64,000 nt of DNA from assembly GCA_964416425.1 (NCBI GenBank), contig CAYQEC010000011.1, positions 14,153 to 78,152 on the forward strand. Reading direction: 5' to 3'. The notes beneath the pieces were generated by a model. It was not told where the DNA came from. It saw only the letters and a program-made list of their open reading frames with translations, and made no database searches. The DNA comes from CAYQEC01 sp964416425. Its GTDB lineage: Bacteria > Actinomycetota > Acidimicrobiia > Spongiisociales > UBA5794. Below, in pieces: positions 34,536-43,026 of the stretch (the stretch's first letter is position 1; the number at the start of each line of letters is the position of its first letter). Position numbers and translations under genes: made by a program.

Positions 34536-35810
34536 TCACGTTCTGACGAGCGTTGCCGCCCGCGACGGGCCGACGGAGACGATCGTCACCGGGGCCCCCG
34601 CCATCTCCTCGACGTACTCGATGTAGGCCTGAGCTTCCTTGGGGAGGTCCTCGAAGGTGCGCACCCCGGAGATGTCGGTGTTCCAGCCCGGCAGCTCGTC
34701 GTAGACCGGGTGGCAGTTGTAGAGCACCCGTTGCTGCCGGGGGAACTCGACGTAGCGCTGATCGAGGGAGTCGTAGGCGATCGCCACCTTGATCGTCTCG
34801 AAATGGGACAAGACGTCGAGCTTGGTGAGGGCCAGCTCGGTGATGCCGCTGACCCGGACCGCGTAGCGCAGGGCGACCCCGTCGAGCCAGCCGCAGCGAC
34901 GGCGGCGGCCGGTCACGGTGCCGAACTCGCCCCCGATCTCCACCATCTTCTCGCCGACCTCGTTGTCGAGCTCGGTGGGGAAGGGTCCGCCACCCACCCG
35001 GGAGATGTAGGCCTTGGCGACGCCGAGGACCCGGTCGATCAGCTTGGGCCCGATCCCGGTCCCGGTGCAGGCGCCTCCCGCCGTCGGGTTGGAGGAGGTC
35101 ACGAAGGGGTAGGTGCCGTGGTCGATGTCGAGGAGGGTGCCCTGGGCGCCTTCGAAGATGACGTTCTTCCCGTCGTGGATCGCCTCCCACACCAGCAGCG
35201 ACGTGTCGACGACGTGGTCCTGGAGCTGCTCGGCGTAGGAGAGGTACTCCTCGGCGATCGGCTCGGGATCCATCGGGAGCTGGTTGTAGACCTTGGTGAG
35301 CACCCGGTTGCGGTCCTTGAGGACGATCTCGAGCTTCTGGCGGAAGATCTTCGGGTCGTACAGATCCTGGACCCGGATGCCGTTGCGGGAGTACTTGTCC
35401 ATGTAGGCCGGTCCGATGCCCCGCTTCGTGGTGCCGATCTGCTGCCGGCCCAGGTAGCGTTCCATCGCCGCGTCCAGCTTGCGGTGATACGGCATGATGA
35501 GGTGGGCGTTGCCGGAGAGCTTGAGCCGGGAGGGGTCGATACCCCGGTCGGACAGCTCGGCCATCTCCCGCAGCAGCACCGCCGGGTCGACGACACAGCC
35601 GTTCCCGATCACCGGGGTCACCCGGGGGTAGAGGACCCCGCTGGGGATCAGGGTCAGGGCGAAACGCTCGTCTCCGACGACGATGGTGTGACCGGCGTTG
35701 TTGCCCCCCTGATAGCGCACGACGACGTCGGCGTCTTCGGAGAGGTGGTCGGTGATCTTGCCCTTCCCCTCGTCTCCCCACTGGGAGCCGATGAGCACGG
35801 TGGCCGGCAT
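34536..35810 (-). CDS. purA: Adenylosuccinate synthetase
   Basis: GTP-dependent first step from IMP to AMP. 424 aa from ATG 35810. The P-loop-like GSQWGDEGKGKITD is at residues 8-21, then NNAGHTIV and the Asp/GTP-binding loops GTGIGPKLID and NPTAGGACTGTG. First gene of the second purine operon, divergent from the TetR gene. Confidence 0.97.
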   Translation of the reverse strand: MPATVLIGSQWGDEGKGKITDHLSEDADVVVRYQGGNNAGHTIVVGDERFALTLIPSGVLYPRVTPVIGNGCVVDPAVLLREMAELSDRGIDPSRLKLSGNAHLIMPYHRKLDAAMERYLGRQQIGTTKRGIGPAYMDKYSRNGIRVQDLYDPKIFRQKLEIVLKDRNRVLTKVYNQLPMDPEPIAEEYLSYAEQLQDHVVDTSLLVWEAIHDGKNVIFEGAQGTLLDIDHGTYPFVTSSNPTAGGACTGTGIGPKLIDRVLGVAKAYISRVGGGPFPTELDNEVGEKMVEIGGEFGTVTGRRRRCGWLDGVALRYAVRVSGITELALTKLDVLSHFETIKVAIAYDSLDQRYVEFPRQQRVLYNCHPVYDELPGWNTDISGVRTFEDLPKEAQAYIEYVEEMAGAPVTIVSVGPSRAATLVRT

Positions 35811-35924
35811 GTCGAAACCTCCAGGAGCGGACGCAGCGCAAGTGTAGGCGGACCGCTTGTCGGGTTGGCCAGGGTCGCCTTTACGGCTTGTACACTCCTT
35901 GGCGAGTTTGGGGAGACCGGGAAC

Positions 35925-36560
35925 ATGCCGCGTATTCGCGCCCACAGCATCGAAGCCCACAAGGAGATCACCCGCTCCGCGATCCTCGATGCCGCCGCCA
36001 AGGCATTCCTCACGTTCGGCTACTCCGGGACGTCGATCGGTACCATCGCCGACCTCGCCGGCATCGCCCGCACCACCATCTACGAGTACTACCCGAACAA
36101 GGAGACGGTGCTGCTCGCCGTGCTCGAGGACCGGGTTCCCCCGCTGATGGAGGCCCTGGTCGACGCCCTGCCCGACGTGGCGATCCACCAGCGCACCGAG
36201 CTGCTCTTCCAAGGCGCCTTCCAGCTCGCCCTGGAACAGTCCGACCTGGCGGCCCTGTTGTTCCGGGTGGGGCGGGAGCTCCCCAAGCCGGAGCGGGACG
36301 AGATGTGGCGCACGCTGGACCGGGTCACCCAGGAGCTGTACCGCCTCTGCGCCGTCGGGACCGCCAGCGGCGTCTACTCGGCGAGTTCCGTCACCACCTG
36401 CGGACGGGCCGTCGCCGACCTCCTCGTCGGCGGCATCGACGAGCTCACCCAGCACGAGGAAGTCATCCAGGCGGCGCCCATGATCCTGGCGGAACGGCTC
36501 GTGTTCCTGCGCCAGGGGCTGGGGGTCGACCGTGGAGGGGCGACTGGCGAGGGCCGATGA
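35925..36560 (+). CDS. TetR/AcrR-family regulator
   Basis: 211 aa from ATG 35925 with GGGGAGA upstream. The HTH is at about 14-60 (AILDAAAKAFLTFGYSGTSI, TIADLAGIARTTIYEYYPNK); the ligand-binding C-terminal half (ALEQSDLAALLFRVGRELPKP) has no assignable ligand. A TACACT hexamer at 35891 could be the -10. Divergent from purA, but not necessarily its regulator. Confidence 0.9.
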   Translation: MPRIRAHSIEAHKEITRSAILDAAAKAFLTFGYSGTSIGTIADLAGIARTTIYEYYPNKETVLLAVLEDRVPPLMEALVDALPDVAIHQRTELLFQGAFQLALEQSDLAALLFRVGRELPKPERDEMWRTLDRVTQELYRLCAVGTASGVYSASSVTTCGRAVADLLVGGIDELTQHEEVIQAAPMILAERLVFLRQGLGVDRGGATGEGR

Positions 36561-36626
36561 GCTGCCGGTAATGTCCCGCACCGGGTATCGTTCTGTCGCT
36601 CGCCGTCTGGAGATCTGAGAGAAGCC

Positions 36627-37154
36627 TTGGAAGACCAACCATCGACCACGCGCCGGGCGACCCGTCGCCCCGACGGAACGCTCACCGTGCTCGCCGAATC
36701 CGTCGCCCCCATGATCCGCACCGAGGCGCTGCATCTCGCCACGGGCGGCGCCAACGAGTTCTGGGATCTCACCGACTACGTCCGTGACGTCGTCGGCCGC
36801 GCCGGCGTCCGGCACGGCCAGGTGACGGTTTACACCCCCCACACCACCACCAGCATCGTCATCAACGAGTCGGAGACGGGGTTCCTCAACGACTTCCGCC
36901 GGGTCATCACCACCCTGGTGCGGGAGGACGAGTACTTCGAGCACGACGACCACGAGATCCGCACCGAGAACCTCCAAGAGGACGAGTTCATCAACGGGCA
37001 CGCCCACTGCCGGCAGCTCCTGACCGGCCAGCCCTCGGTCACGGTCCCGGTGGTGGATGGCGAGGTACTGCTTGGCCAGTGGCAGCGCATCATGTACCTG
37101 GAGCTGGACCAGGCCCGGGAACGCCGCGTCTTCATCCACGCTCAGGGGACCTGA
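36627..37154 (+). CDS. YjbQ/UPF0047 family protein
   Basis: The family has a conserved thin barrel sometimes linked to secondary thiamine-phosphate synthase activity. Conserved features: GQVTVYTPHTTTSIVINESE, FRRVITTLVREDEYFEH, NGHAHCRQLLTGQ and the C-terminal LLGQWQRIMYLELDQ. The listed start is TTG 36627 behind GAGAGAAG; ATG 36711 would give the more usual size of about 147 aa. Transcribed after tetR. Confidence 0.85.
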   Translation: MEDQPSTTRRATRRPDGTLTVLAESVAPMIRTEALHLATGGANEFWDLTDYVRDVVGRAGVRHGQVTVYTPHTTTSIVINESETGFLNDFRRVITTLVREDEYFEHDDHEIRTENLQEDEFINGHAHCRQLLTGQPSVTVPVVDGEVLLGQWQRIMYLELDQARERRVFIHAQGT

Positions 37155-37168
37155 GCCGCCCTGGGAAC

Positions 37169-37191
37169 CTGAGCCCGCTGCCCCGGCTCAG
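37169..37191. terminator. Bidirectional hairpin between YjbQ and YbaK genes
   Basis: CTGAGCC (37169-37175) and GGCTCAG (37185-37191) form a 7-bp stem with a 9-nt loop; the right arm contains the YbaK stop. Confidence 0.6.
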
Positions 37192-37670
37192 CCGCGGCGG
37201 GCAATCGCCGCCAGCGACGCCCCCGTCAACGTGAGGTAGTCCCGCGGATCGAGCAGCACCTGGACGCCTTTGACGCCGGCCGAGACCGCGATCCGGTCGA
37301 AACCCGTCGCCGACTCGTCGAGCACCACCGGGAGGCGTTTCCTGGTGGCGAGGGCCGTCACCCCGCCCCGCACGTACCCGGTGAGCGGTTCGATCTCCTG
37401 GAGGGGAACGAGAGCGGCCCGCCGGTCGTGGCGCGCCGCCGCCAGCGCCTTCAGGTCGAGGTCGGCGTTTCCCGGGACCACCGCCAGGCATGGACCGGAG
37501 CGCTCCCCTCGCACCGCCAGCGTCTTGAAGACCTGGGCCGCCGGCAGGCCGACGAGTTCCGCCACCCGGGCCGCGGCGAACTCGTCGAGGGCCAGCTGGT
37601 ACGACCGCAGCTCGTAGGCGACGCCGGCCTGCTCCAGTAGGCGCACCGCGTTGGTCTTCCGCACCGCCAC
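37188..37670 (-). CDS. YbaK/EbsC-type aminoacyl-tRNA deacylase
   Basis: 160 aa from GTG 37670 (GTG 37664 is an alternative). Family motifs: FKTLAVRG, AVVPGNADLDLKALAAA, LTGYVRGGVTALATRK and the C-terminal GVKGVQVLLDPRDYL. Such proteins hydrolyse mischarged Cys-tRNA(Pro) or similar. The start lies 3 nt after the M20 amidohydrolase stop, so the two are coupled. Confidence 0.88.
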   Translation of the reverse strand: MAVRKTNAVRLLEQAGVAYELRSYQLALDEFAAARVAELVGLPAAQVFKTLAVRGERSGPCLAVVPGNADLDLKALAAARHDRRAALVPLQEIEPLTGYVRGGVTALATRKRLPVVLDESATGFDRIAVSAGVKGVQVLLDPRDYLTLTGASLAAIARRG

Positions 37671-37672
37671 GA

Positions 37673-38824
37673 TCAGCCGGGGGCGCCGAGCTCGTCCCAG
37701 CGGTCGCCGGTCGCCAGGTCGATGACGGTCCAGGCCATGGCGAGGGCGCCGTCCCGGATGGCGGCGTCCCCGTCGGGGGTGACGGTGTGGGCGGCGAACT
37801 CCTTCTGGTGGTTGACCGCCGGAAGGCTGTGGATGTCGAGCATGGGGTGGATGCTGGGTACGACGTGGCTGACGTTGCCCATGTCGGTCGACCCGGCCAT
37901 CGGGGTGGAAGGGTCGCGGCGCGGCATCGGCCGCCCCAGCGCCGCCGAGTTGGCGGCGAACAGCTCGACGAGCAGCGGATCGGAGATCAGGTCGACGTAG
38001 GGGTGACCCAGTTCCTTCACCTGGTGGCTGCACCCGGTGGCGACGGCCGCCGCCTCGAAGCATGCCTCGACCCGGCGCTGCAGCTCGGCCAGCCGGTCGG
38101 TGGTGGCAGAGCGCACGTACCAGGCCATCGAGGTGAAGGCGGGGACCACGTTGGGAGCCCCGCCACCGTGGACGATGACGCCGTGGACCCGGTCGGTGGC
38201 GAGCAGGGTCTGACGGAGGGTGGAGACGTTGACGTAGGCCTGGACGGCGGCGTCGAGGGCGTTGACGCCGAGGTGGGGGGCGAAGGCGGCGTGCGATTCC
38301 CTGCCGTGGAACTCGACTTCGAGGTGCACGACCCCGAGCACTGCCGGGTCGACGAGGTCCATGGGGGAGGGGTGGATCATCATCGCCGCCGCGGCCCCTT
38401 CGAAGGCGCCGGCTTCGATCAGGTCCACCTTGCCCCCGTACGCCTCCTCGGCCGGGGTTCCCAGCACCCGCACCCGGATCCCCAGCTCGTCGGCGAGGGG
38501 GGCGAGGGCGGCCCCGGCGCCGCAGGCGGCCGTGGCGATGATGTTGTGGCCGCAGGCGTGGCCGACCTCGGGGAGGGCGTCGTACTCGGCGCAGACGACG
38601 ACCTCGGGGCCGCCCGATCCGGCCCGGGCCGAGAACGCCGTCTCGAGGCCGTGGGCCGGGTATGCGACGTCGAAACCGGCCGCGGTGAGGAAGGCGACGA
38701 GGCGTTCGGAGGTGGCGCGCTCCTGGTAGGCGACTTCGGGATGCTCGTACATCCAGCGCGACAGGTCGCGCAGCTCCGCCTCGACGGCGGTGAATCGTTC
38801 GGTGGCGAGCTGTTTCGGGTCCAC
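37673..38824 (-). CDS. M20-family metallo-amidohydrolase (AbgB-like)
   Basis: 383 aa from GTG 38824 behind GGAG. Metal ligands are visible in EYDALPEVGHACGHN, GTPAEEAYGGK and the dimerisation domain GRESHAAFAPHLGVNALDA. The closest named relatives cleave aminobenzoyl-glutamate or N-acyl amino acids; the exact substrate is unknown. Divergent from ahpD, upstream of ybaK. Confidence 0.88.
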   Translation of the reverse strand: MDPKQLATERFTAVEAELRDLSRWMYEHPEVAYQERATSERLVAFLTAAGFDVAYPAHGLETAFSARAGSGGPEVVVCAEYDALPEVGHACGHNIIATAACGAGAALAPLADELGIRVRVLGTPAEEAYGGKVDLIEAGAFEGAAAAMMIHPSPMDLVDPAVLGVVHLEVEFHGRESHAAFAPHLGVNALDAAVQAYVNVSTLRQTLLATDRVHGVIVHGGGAPNVVPAFTSMAWYVRSATTDRLAELQRRVEACFEAAAVATGCSHQVKELGHPYVDLISDPLLVELFAANSAALGRPMPRRDPSTPMAGSTDMGNVSHVVPSIHPMLDIHSLPAVNHQKEFAAHTVTPDGDAAIRDGALAMAWTVIDLATGDRWDELGAPG

Positions 38825-38903
38825 GGCAGGCTCCGGGTCGGCAACGGCCTTCAGGCTACCCGGCCGTATTATGGCGGGACCTCTCACGAACTCAGGAGGA
38901 TCG

Positions 38904-39251
38904 GTGGGCGAGAACAAGGACCTGTTGAAGAAGCTGCACGAGTCGACCCGTGACCTGCGCACCCACATCGGTGGGGTCTACGACGGGTTCGGGGAGGTGT
39001 ACCGCAACGCCTACGCCGACGGTGTCCTCTCGGGGACCGTGAAGGAGTTGATGGCGGTCGCCATCTCGGTGCACGACGGTTGCGACGCCTGCATCGCCTC
39101 CCACACCCGTAGCGCGGTCCGTAAGGGCGCCACCGCAGACGAGATGGCCGAAACGATCGGCGTCGCCATCCAGATGGGTGGCGGCCCCGCTTCGATTTAC
39201 GCCTCGCGGGCATGGGCGGCATTCCGGGAGTTCACCGAGGATCAGCCCTGA
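38904..39251 (+). CDS. AhpD-like carboxymuconolactone decarboxylase family protein
   Basis: 115 aa from GTG 38904, AGGAGGA 3 nt upstream. The redox motif is GCDACIASH (CxxC), then a helix with AVRKGATADEMAETIGVAI. AhpD-type proteins reduce alkylhydroperoxidase partners or act as peroxidases themselves; no ahpC is adjacent. Confidence 0.88.
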   Translation: MGENKDLLKKLHESTRDLRTHIGGVYDGFGEVYRNAYADGVLSGTVKELMAVAISVHDGCDACIASHTRSAVRKGATADEMAETIGVAIQMGGGPASIYASRAWAAFREFTEDQP

Positions 39252-39283
39252 TCCTGCCCGGGCCGGAAGCGGCGCCCGGCCGA

Positions 39284-39289
39284 TAGGCT
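39284..39289 (+). promoter_or_regulatory. Candidate -10 element (TAGGCT) of the decayed lgt copy
   Basis: Ends 7 nt before GTG 39297, the same leaderless geometry as seen elsewhere; the promoter seems intact although the gene is not. Confidence 0.35.
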
Positions 39290-39296
39290 CTCCGCC

Positions 39297-39755
39297 GTGA
39301 CCGCCGCCATCAGCTACCTGCCGATCCCGCTCTTCGAGGTGGGTCCGTTCGTTGTCGCTCCACGGCCTCTTCGCCGGGCTCGGTTTCGTCGCCGGGCGCT
39401 GCTCATGCTGCGGGAGGTGCGGCGGCGGGGATTCAGCGCCGAGAAGGTGACCTCGGCGCTGAGCTGGGCCCTGGTCGGGGCGCTGCTCGGCGCCCGCCTC
39501 TTCACCGTGCCCGCCCACCTCTCCGATCCCGGCTACGGCCTTGGCGACGTGGTTGGCCTCGCCGGCGACTTCTCCGTCCTGGGCGGCTACGCCGGCGGCA
39601 TCCTCGGCGGGATGCTGCGCTTCGCGGTGCTCGGGCTGCGGCCGCTGCCGTTCCTCGACATGTACGACGCCGGGTACGGGGCGGCCGCAGCGGGGTCCAC
39701 CCCGGAAGTCGCCGCGGCCGATGCGGGCGGTGTACCGGATTCGCCGCAGCCATGA
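39297..39755 (+). pseudogene. Decayed duplicate of lgt (N-terminal half)
   Basis: The frame starting at GTG 39297 reads like an Lgt N-terminus (SYLPIPLFEVGPFVVAP), then changes frame: HGLFAGLGFVAG, the expected continuation, is read in another frame from 39361 to 39396, before the first frame returns with LLMLREVRRRGFS. It continues through LGGYAGGILGGMLRF and LPFLDMYDAGYGAA and stops at 39755, lacking the second half with the GRxGNxxNxE signature. Two compensating indels plus truncation mark a pseudogene. The intact lgt starts 35 nt downstream. Confidence 0.75.
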
Positions 39756-39790
39756 GTCGCGTCTCCGCCTAAGCTCACCGGGTTTCCATC

Positions 39791-40654
39791 ATGCTGCTCG
39801 CCTCCATTCCCTCCCCCGCGCACAACACGATCGAGATCGGTCCGCTGACGATCCACTTCTACGGGATCATGATCGGCCTCGGTGTCCTGGCGGCCGCCCT
39901 CGTGGTGCAGCGCCGCTACACCCGGTCCGGGGCCGATCCCTCGATCCTCGAGTCGGTCATCCTGTGGACGGTGGGGATCGGGTTCCTCGGGGCCCGCATC
40001 GCCTACGTCTCGACCCATACCGGCCGCTTTGCCGGTCGTTGGTGGGCCGTGCTCTTCATCTGGGAGGGCGGGCTGGCCCTCTACGGCGGGCTCACCGCCG
40101 GCGCCATCACCGCCATCTACCTGCTGCGGAGGCGAAACGGGGACATCGCGGCGTTCACCGACGCCGGCGCCGTGGGGATTCCCCTGGCGCAGGCGATCGG
40201 GAGATGGGGCAACTACTTCAACCAGGAGCTGTTCGGGACACCGACCAACCTGCCGTGGGGTCTCGAGATCTCCCCGACCCATCGACCGGCCGAGTTCGCC
40301 AACGCCGCCACCTTCCACCCCACGTTCCTCTACGAATCTCTGTGGAACCTGCTGATCGTGATCCCGGCGATCCTGCTGCTGGAACGGCGCGGCAAGCTAC
40401 CCAAGGGCGCCGCCTTCCCCCTCTACATGGTTCTGTACGGGATTGGGCGCTTCCTGATGGAGCTGATGCGCACCGATACCACGTTCCGGTTCCTCGGGTT
40501 GAGCCGCAACGCCTACGTGTCGCTGCTCGCCGTCGCCGCCGGGTCGGCGCTGCTCGCCGTCATCACCCGCCGTGCCCGTCGCGCCGCCGTGTCCACTCCG
40601 GACGGATCGGACGTGGCGGAGGACCAGGAGCTCGACTGGCTGGAGCCAACCTGA
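39791..40654 (+). CDS. lgt: Prolipoprotein diacylglyceryl transferase
   Basis: Adds diacylglycerol to the lipobox Cys of prelipoproteins at the membrane. 287 aa, about seven TM helices, with GLALYGGL and the signature AIGRWGNYFNQELFG (around residues 136-150), and the C-terminal GIGRFLMELMRTD motif. It presumably serves the many lipoproteins encoded in this window. Confidence 0.95.
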   Translation: MLLASIPSPAHNTIEIGPLTIHFYGIMIGLGVLAAALVVQRRYTRSGADPSILESVILWTVGIGFLGARIAYVSTHTGRFAGRWWAVLFIWEGGLALYGGLTAGAITAIYLLRRRNGDIAAFTDAGAVGIPLAQAIGRWGNYFNQELFGTPTNLPWGLEISPTHRPAEFANAATFHPTFLYESLWNLLIVIPAILLLERRGKLPKGAAFPLYMVLYGIGRFLMELMRTDTTFRFLGLSRNAYVSLLAVAAGSALLAVITRRARRAAVSTPDGSDVAEDQELDWLEPT

Positions 40655-40678
40655 GGTCGGTGAGACGCTGGTGACGCG

Positions 40679-40705
40679 CTGAGGCGGCGCCGGGCGCCGC
40701 CTCAG
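40679..40705. terminator. Strong bidirectional terminator between lgt and SPFH gene
   Basis: A perfect 13-bp inverted repeat (40679-40691 with 40693-40705, CTGAGGCGGCGCC and its complement) around one base, in the 72-nt gap between convergent genes. Confidence 0.75.
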
Positions 40706-40726
40706 GTCTCAGCGTATTGGATCCCG

Positions 40727-41680
40727 CTACATCGAGCCGTAGCCGCTCGAGGGAGGTTTCGTTCCTGCTTCGCCTTCCTTGACCTTGGTGAAGATCTCGC
40801 CGATGGCGCCGACGGATCCGAGGATTCCGCTCGTCTCCATCGGGAGGAAGATCTTCGTCGCCTGGCCGTTGGCCACGTTGACGAGGGCCTCCAGGTAGCG
40901 GATGGCGATGACGTCGGGGGTGGCGTCGCCGTTGTGGATGGCGGCAAACACCCGCTCGATCGCCTGACCTTCACCTTCGGCGACGGTCAGCTTCTGGAAC
41001 TTCTCGGCCTCGGCGACCTTTTTGATCGCCTCGGCCTGACCCTCGGCCTCGAGGATGCGGGACTGCTTGACACCCTCGGCCTTGAGGATCTGCGACCGCT
41101 TCTCACCCTCGGCCTCGGTGACGATGGCGCGCCGGTCCCGCTCCGCCTTCATCTGGCGGTGCATGGCGTCGGTGACGTCGGCCGGCGGGTCGATGCGCTG
41201 GATCTCGACCCGGACCACCTTGGTGCCCCACACGTCGGTCGCCTCGTCGAGGATCTCCCGCAGCTGGGCATTGATGGTCTCACGCGAGGTGAGGGCGTCG
41301 TCGAGGTCGAGGTCGCCGATGACGTTACGCAGGTTGGTCTGGGCCAGCTTGGTGGCGGCCAGCACGAAGTTCTGCACGTTGTACACCAGCTTCACCGGAT
41401 CGGTGGCCTGGTAGTACACGACGGCATCGACGGTCACCACGACGTTGTCCTTCGTGATGACTTCCTGCGGCGGCACGTCGACCACGATCTCCCGCATGTC
41501 GACTCGCCGGATGCGATCGATGAACGGGACGATCAGGTGCAGCCCCGGGTCGAGCGATTCCCGGTACTTGCCGAAGCGCTCCACGAGCCCCTGCTCGTAC
41601 TGTTTGACGATCTTGAGCCCGAGCGCCGCGTACACGACGACGACGGCGACGAGCCCTCCAACTACACCGATGGCAGCCAT
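40727..41680 (-). CDS. SPFH/Band 7 (stomatin-like, QmcA type) membrane scaffold
   Basis: 317 aa. N-terminal TM helix (about 5-22), VKQYEQGLVERFGKY, the SPFH core (IDRIRRVDMREIVVDVPPQE), then a coiled coil rich in Ala/Glu (ILKAEGVKQSRILEAEGQAEA) and a C-terminal GYGSM. Such proteins organise membrane microdomains, usually with an NfeD partner, which is encoded just upstream. Last gene of the PadR-NfeD-SPFH operon. Confidence 0.93.
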   Translation of the reverse strand: MAAIGVVGGLVAVVVVYAALGLKIVKQYEQGLVERFGKYRESLDPGLHLIVPFIDRIRRVDMREIVVDVPPQEVITKDNVVVTVDAVVYYQATDPVKLVYNVQNFVLAATKLAQTNLRNVIGDLDLDDALTSRETINAQLREILDEATDVWGTKVVRVEIQRIDPPADVTDAMHRQMKAERDRRAIVTEAEGEKRSQILKAEGVKQSRILEAEGQAEAIKKVAEAEKFQKLTVAEGEGQAIERVFAAIHNGDATPDVIAIRYLEALVNVANGQATKIFLPMETSGILGSVGAIGEIFTKVKEGEAGTKPPSSGYGSM

Positions 41681-41717
41681 CGAGCTTCCTCCTCTTTCTG
41701 TTGGCGTTCCTGCATGT

Positions 41718-42515
41718 TCATTCGGTTGTGCTTCGCGGTTCCACCACGAGACGCGCTCCTCGGACGTCGAGGACCTTGACCTCGGTGCCGACGGCGATCA
41801 CGTCGTTGAGATCGGTGGTGGCGCGCCATTGCTCGGTGTCGAGGCGGACCCGGCCGGTCCCTTCGACCCGGTCGACGGCTTCGATGACGGTGCCGACCGC
41901 GTCGAGATAGCGCTTGGCGCCCACCGCGTATTGGGGCTCCTTGTCCCGCCAGGCGAATCGCCGCATGCCCCACAGCGCGGCGATGGAGGTGGCGAGGAAC
42001 ACCGTGAGCTGGATCCAGACCACCACGTTGAAGAAGGCGAGTGCTGCGGCGGCCACCGCCCCGATGGCGAACGGCAGCATGAACAGACCCGCGGTGATCA
42101 TCTCCCCGATGCCGAGGATGACGGCGGCTCCGAGCCAAACCCAGCGCCACGTCTCGATGTCGTTCACGGTTTCCTCCTTCGGTCCAATGGCGATCAAGAT
42201 CAACACGACGACGGCCAGTCCCACCAGCCAACCGTAGGCGGACCACCGTTCCCGGCGCACCCGGGCCCTGCGTTCCTGGCGCCGCCAGGCGTCGGGCGCC
42301 GCCGGGGCGCGAAACTCCGCGGCCCAGGATTCGGCGAAGGCGGCGAGGTCCGGACCGACCACGGTCTCGGGGCTCTTGCCGGCAAGCTGGGCCTCACGCA
42401 GGTGGGATTCGAGCTCGATCTTCATCTCCTCGACCCGTGCCTGCGGGACTCTGGTTCCGATCCAGTAGCGCCCGCAGTCGGCGACGACCTCGTCGACGCT
42501 CATACGATCACCCAC
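41718..42515 (-). CDS. HAAS-like N-terminal domain fused to NfeD
   Basis: 265 aa from GTG 42515, which has GGAGGTG 5 nt upstream; ATG 42503 is an alternative. Residues about 5-75 (VADCGRYWIGTRVPQARVEE, LESHLREAQLAGKSPE) look like the HAAS/permease-prefix domain that often follows PadR repressors. Four TM helices follow (about 100-195), then an OB-fold NfeD C-terminus (VGTVIEAVDRVEGTGRVRLD, IAVGTEVKVLDVRGARLVVE). NfeD partners SPFH proteins; the HAAS extension suggests control by the PadR system. Confidence 0.82.
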   Translation of the reverse strand: MGDRMSVDEVVADCGRYWIGTRVPQARVEEMKIELESHLREAQLAGKSPETVVGPDLAAFAESWAAEFRAPAAPDAWRRQERRARVRRERWSAYGWLVGLAVVVLILIAIGPKEETVNDIETWRWVWLGAAVILGIGEMITAGLFMLPFAIGAVAAAALAFFNVVVWIQLTVFLATSIAALWGMRRFAWRDKEPQYAVGAKRYLDAVGTVIEAVDRVEGTGRVRLDTEQWRATTDLNDVIAVGTEVKVLDVRGARLVVEPRSTTE

Positions 42516-42840
42516 GTGCACCTCCGTTCAGCACTTCTTCCACTCCCGCCGACAGCCGGTGCCACTCGGTCGACCAATCCGCGAGCTGTGATTTCCCGGC
42601 TGTGGCGATCCGGTAGTACTTGCGGGGCGGCCCCCCGCTCGATTCGACGAAGTAGCCCTCGATGTAACCCTTCTTCTGGAGCCGGCTGAGCAGCGGGTAG
42701 ATGCTTCCTTCGCTGACCAGGTGGAGTCCGCGGTGTTGCAGCTTGTCAACCATCTCGTACCCGTAGCTCGGTTCCTCCGCGATGATCGCCAGCAGGCACA
42801 TGTCCAGGACGCCTTTGAGGAGTTGGGAGCTGTGGTCCAC
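42508..42840 (-). CDS. PadR-family transcriptional regulator
   Basis: 110 aa, start GTG 42840. HTH: LDMCLLAIIAEEPSYGYEMV, then EGSIYPLLSRLQKKGYIEGY and the PRKYYRIATAGKSQL wing. Its 3' end overlaps the start of the HAAS-NfeD gene. A large palindrome in its upstream region is the likely operator. Confidence 0.92.
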   Translation of the reverse strand: MDHSSQLLKGVLDMCLLAIIAEEPSYGYEMVDKLQHRGLHLVSEGSIYPLLSRLQKKGYIEGYFVESSGGPPRKYYRIATAGKSQLADWSTEWHRLSAGVEEVLNGGARG

Positions 42841-42895
42841 CGGCCCGCCCTACCTTCGCAGAGAGTTCATCGGGGTGTCGCTATCATGTGTCGCC

Positions 42896-42937
42896 TGTTA
42901 GCTTGCGTAACCTGTTACCTTGCCTAGCAACGTAACA
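42896..42937. promoter_or_regulatory. Candidate PadR operator: palindrome plus half-site
   Basis: TGTTACCTTGC (42913-42923) and GCAACGTAACA (42927-42937) form an 11-bp inverted repeat with one mismatch around CTA. A near copy of the left arm, TGTTAGCTTGC, lies at 42896-42906. It sits between the divergent PadR and DUF4230 genes, near a TAGGCT -10-like hexamer at 42947, and could control both. Confidence 0.6.
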
Positions 42938-43026
42938 CGAGCTGTGTAGGCTGGCAAGAGGATTCCGGAAGGAACCGCGAAACCGCGGAGCGCGACGCGG
43001 TGTCCAAAGAGTGGAGGTTCGGATCG

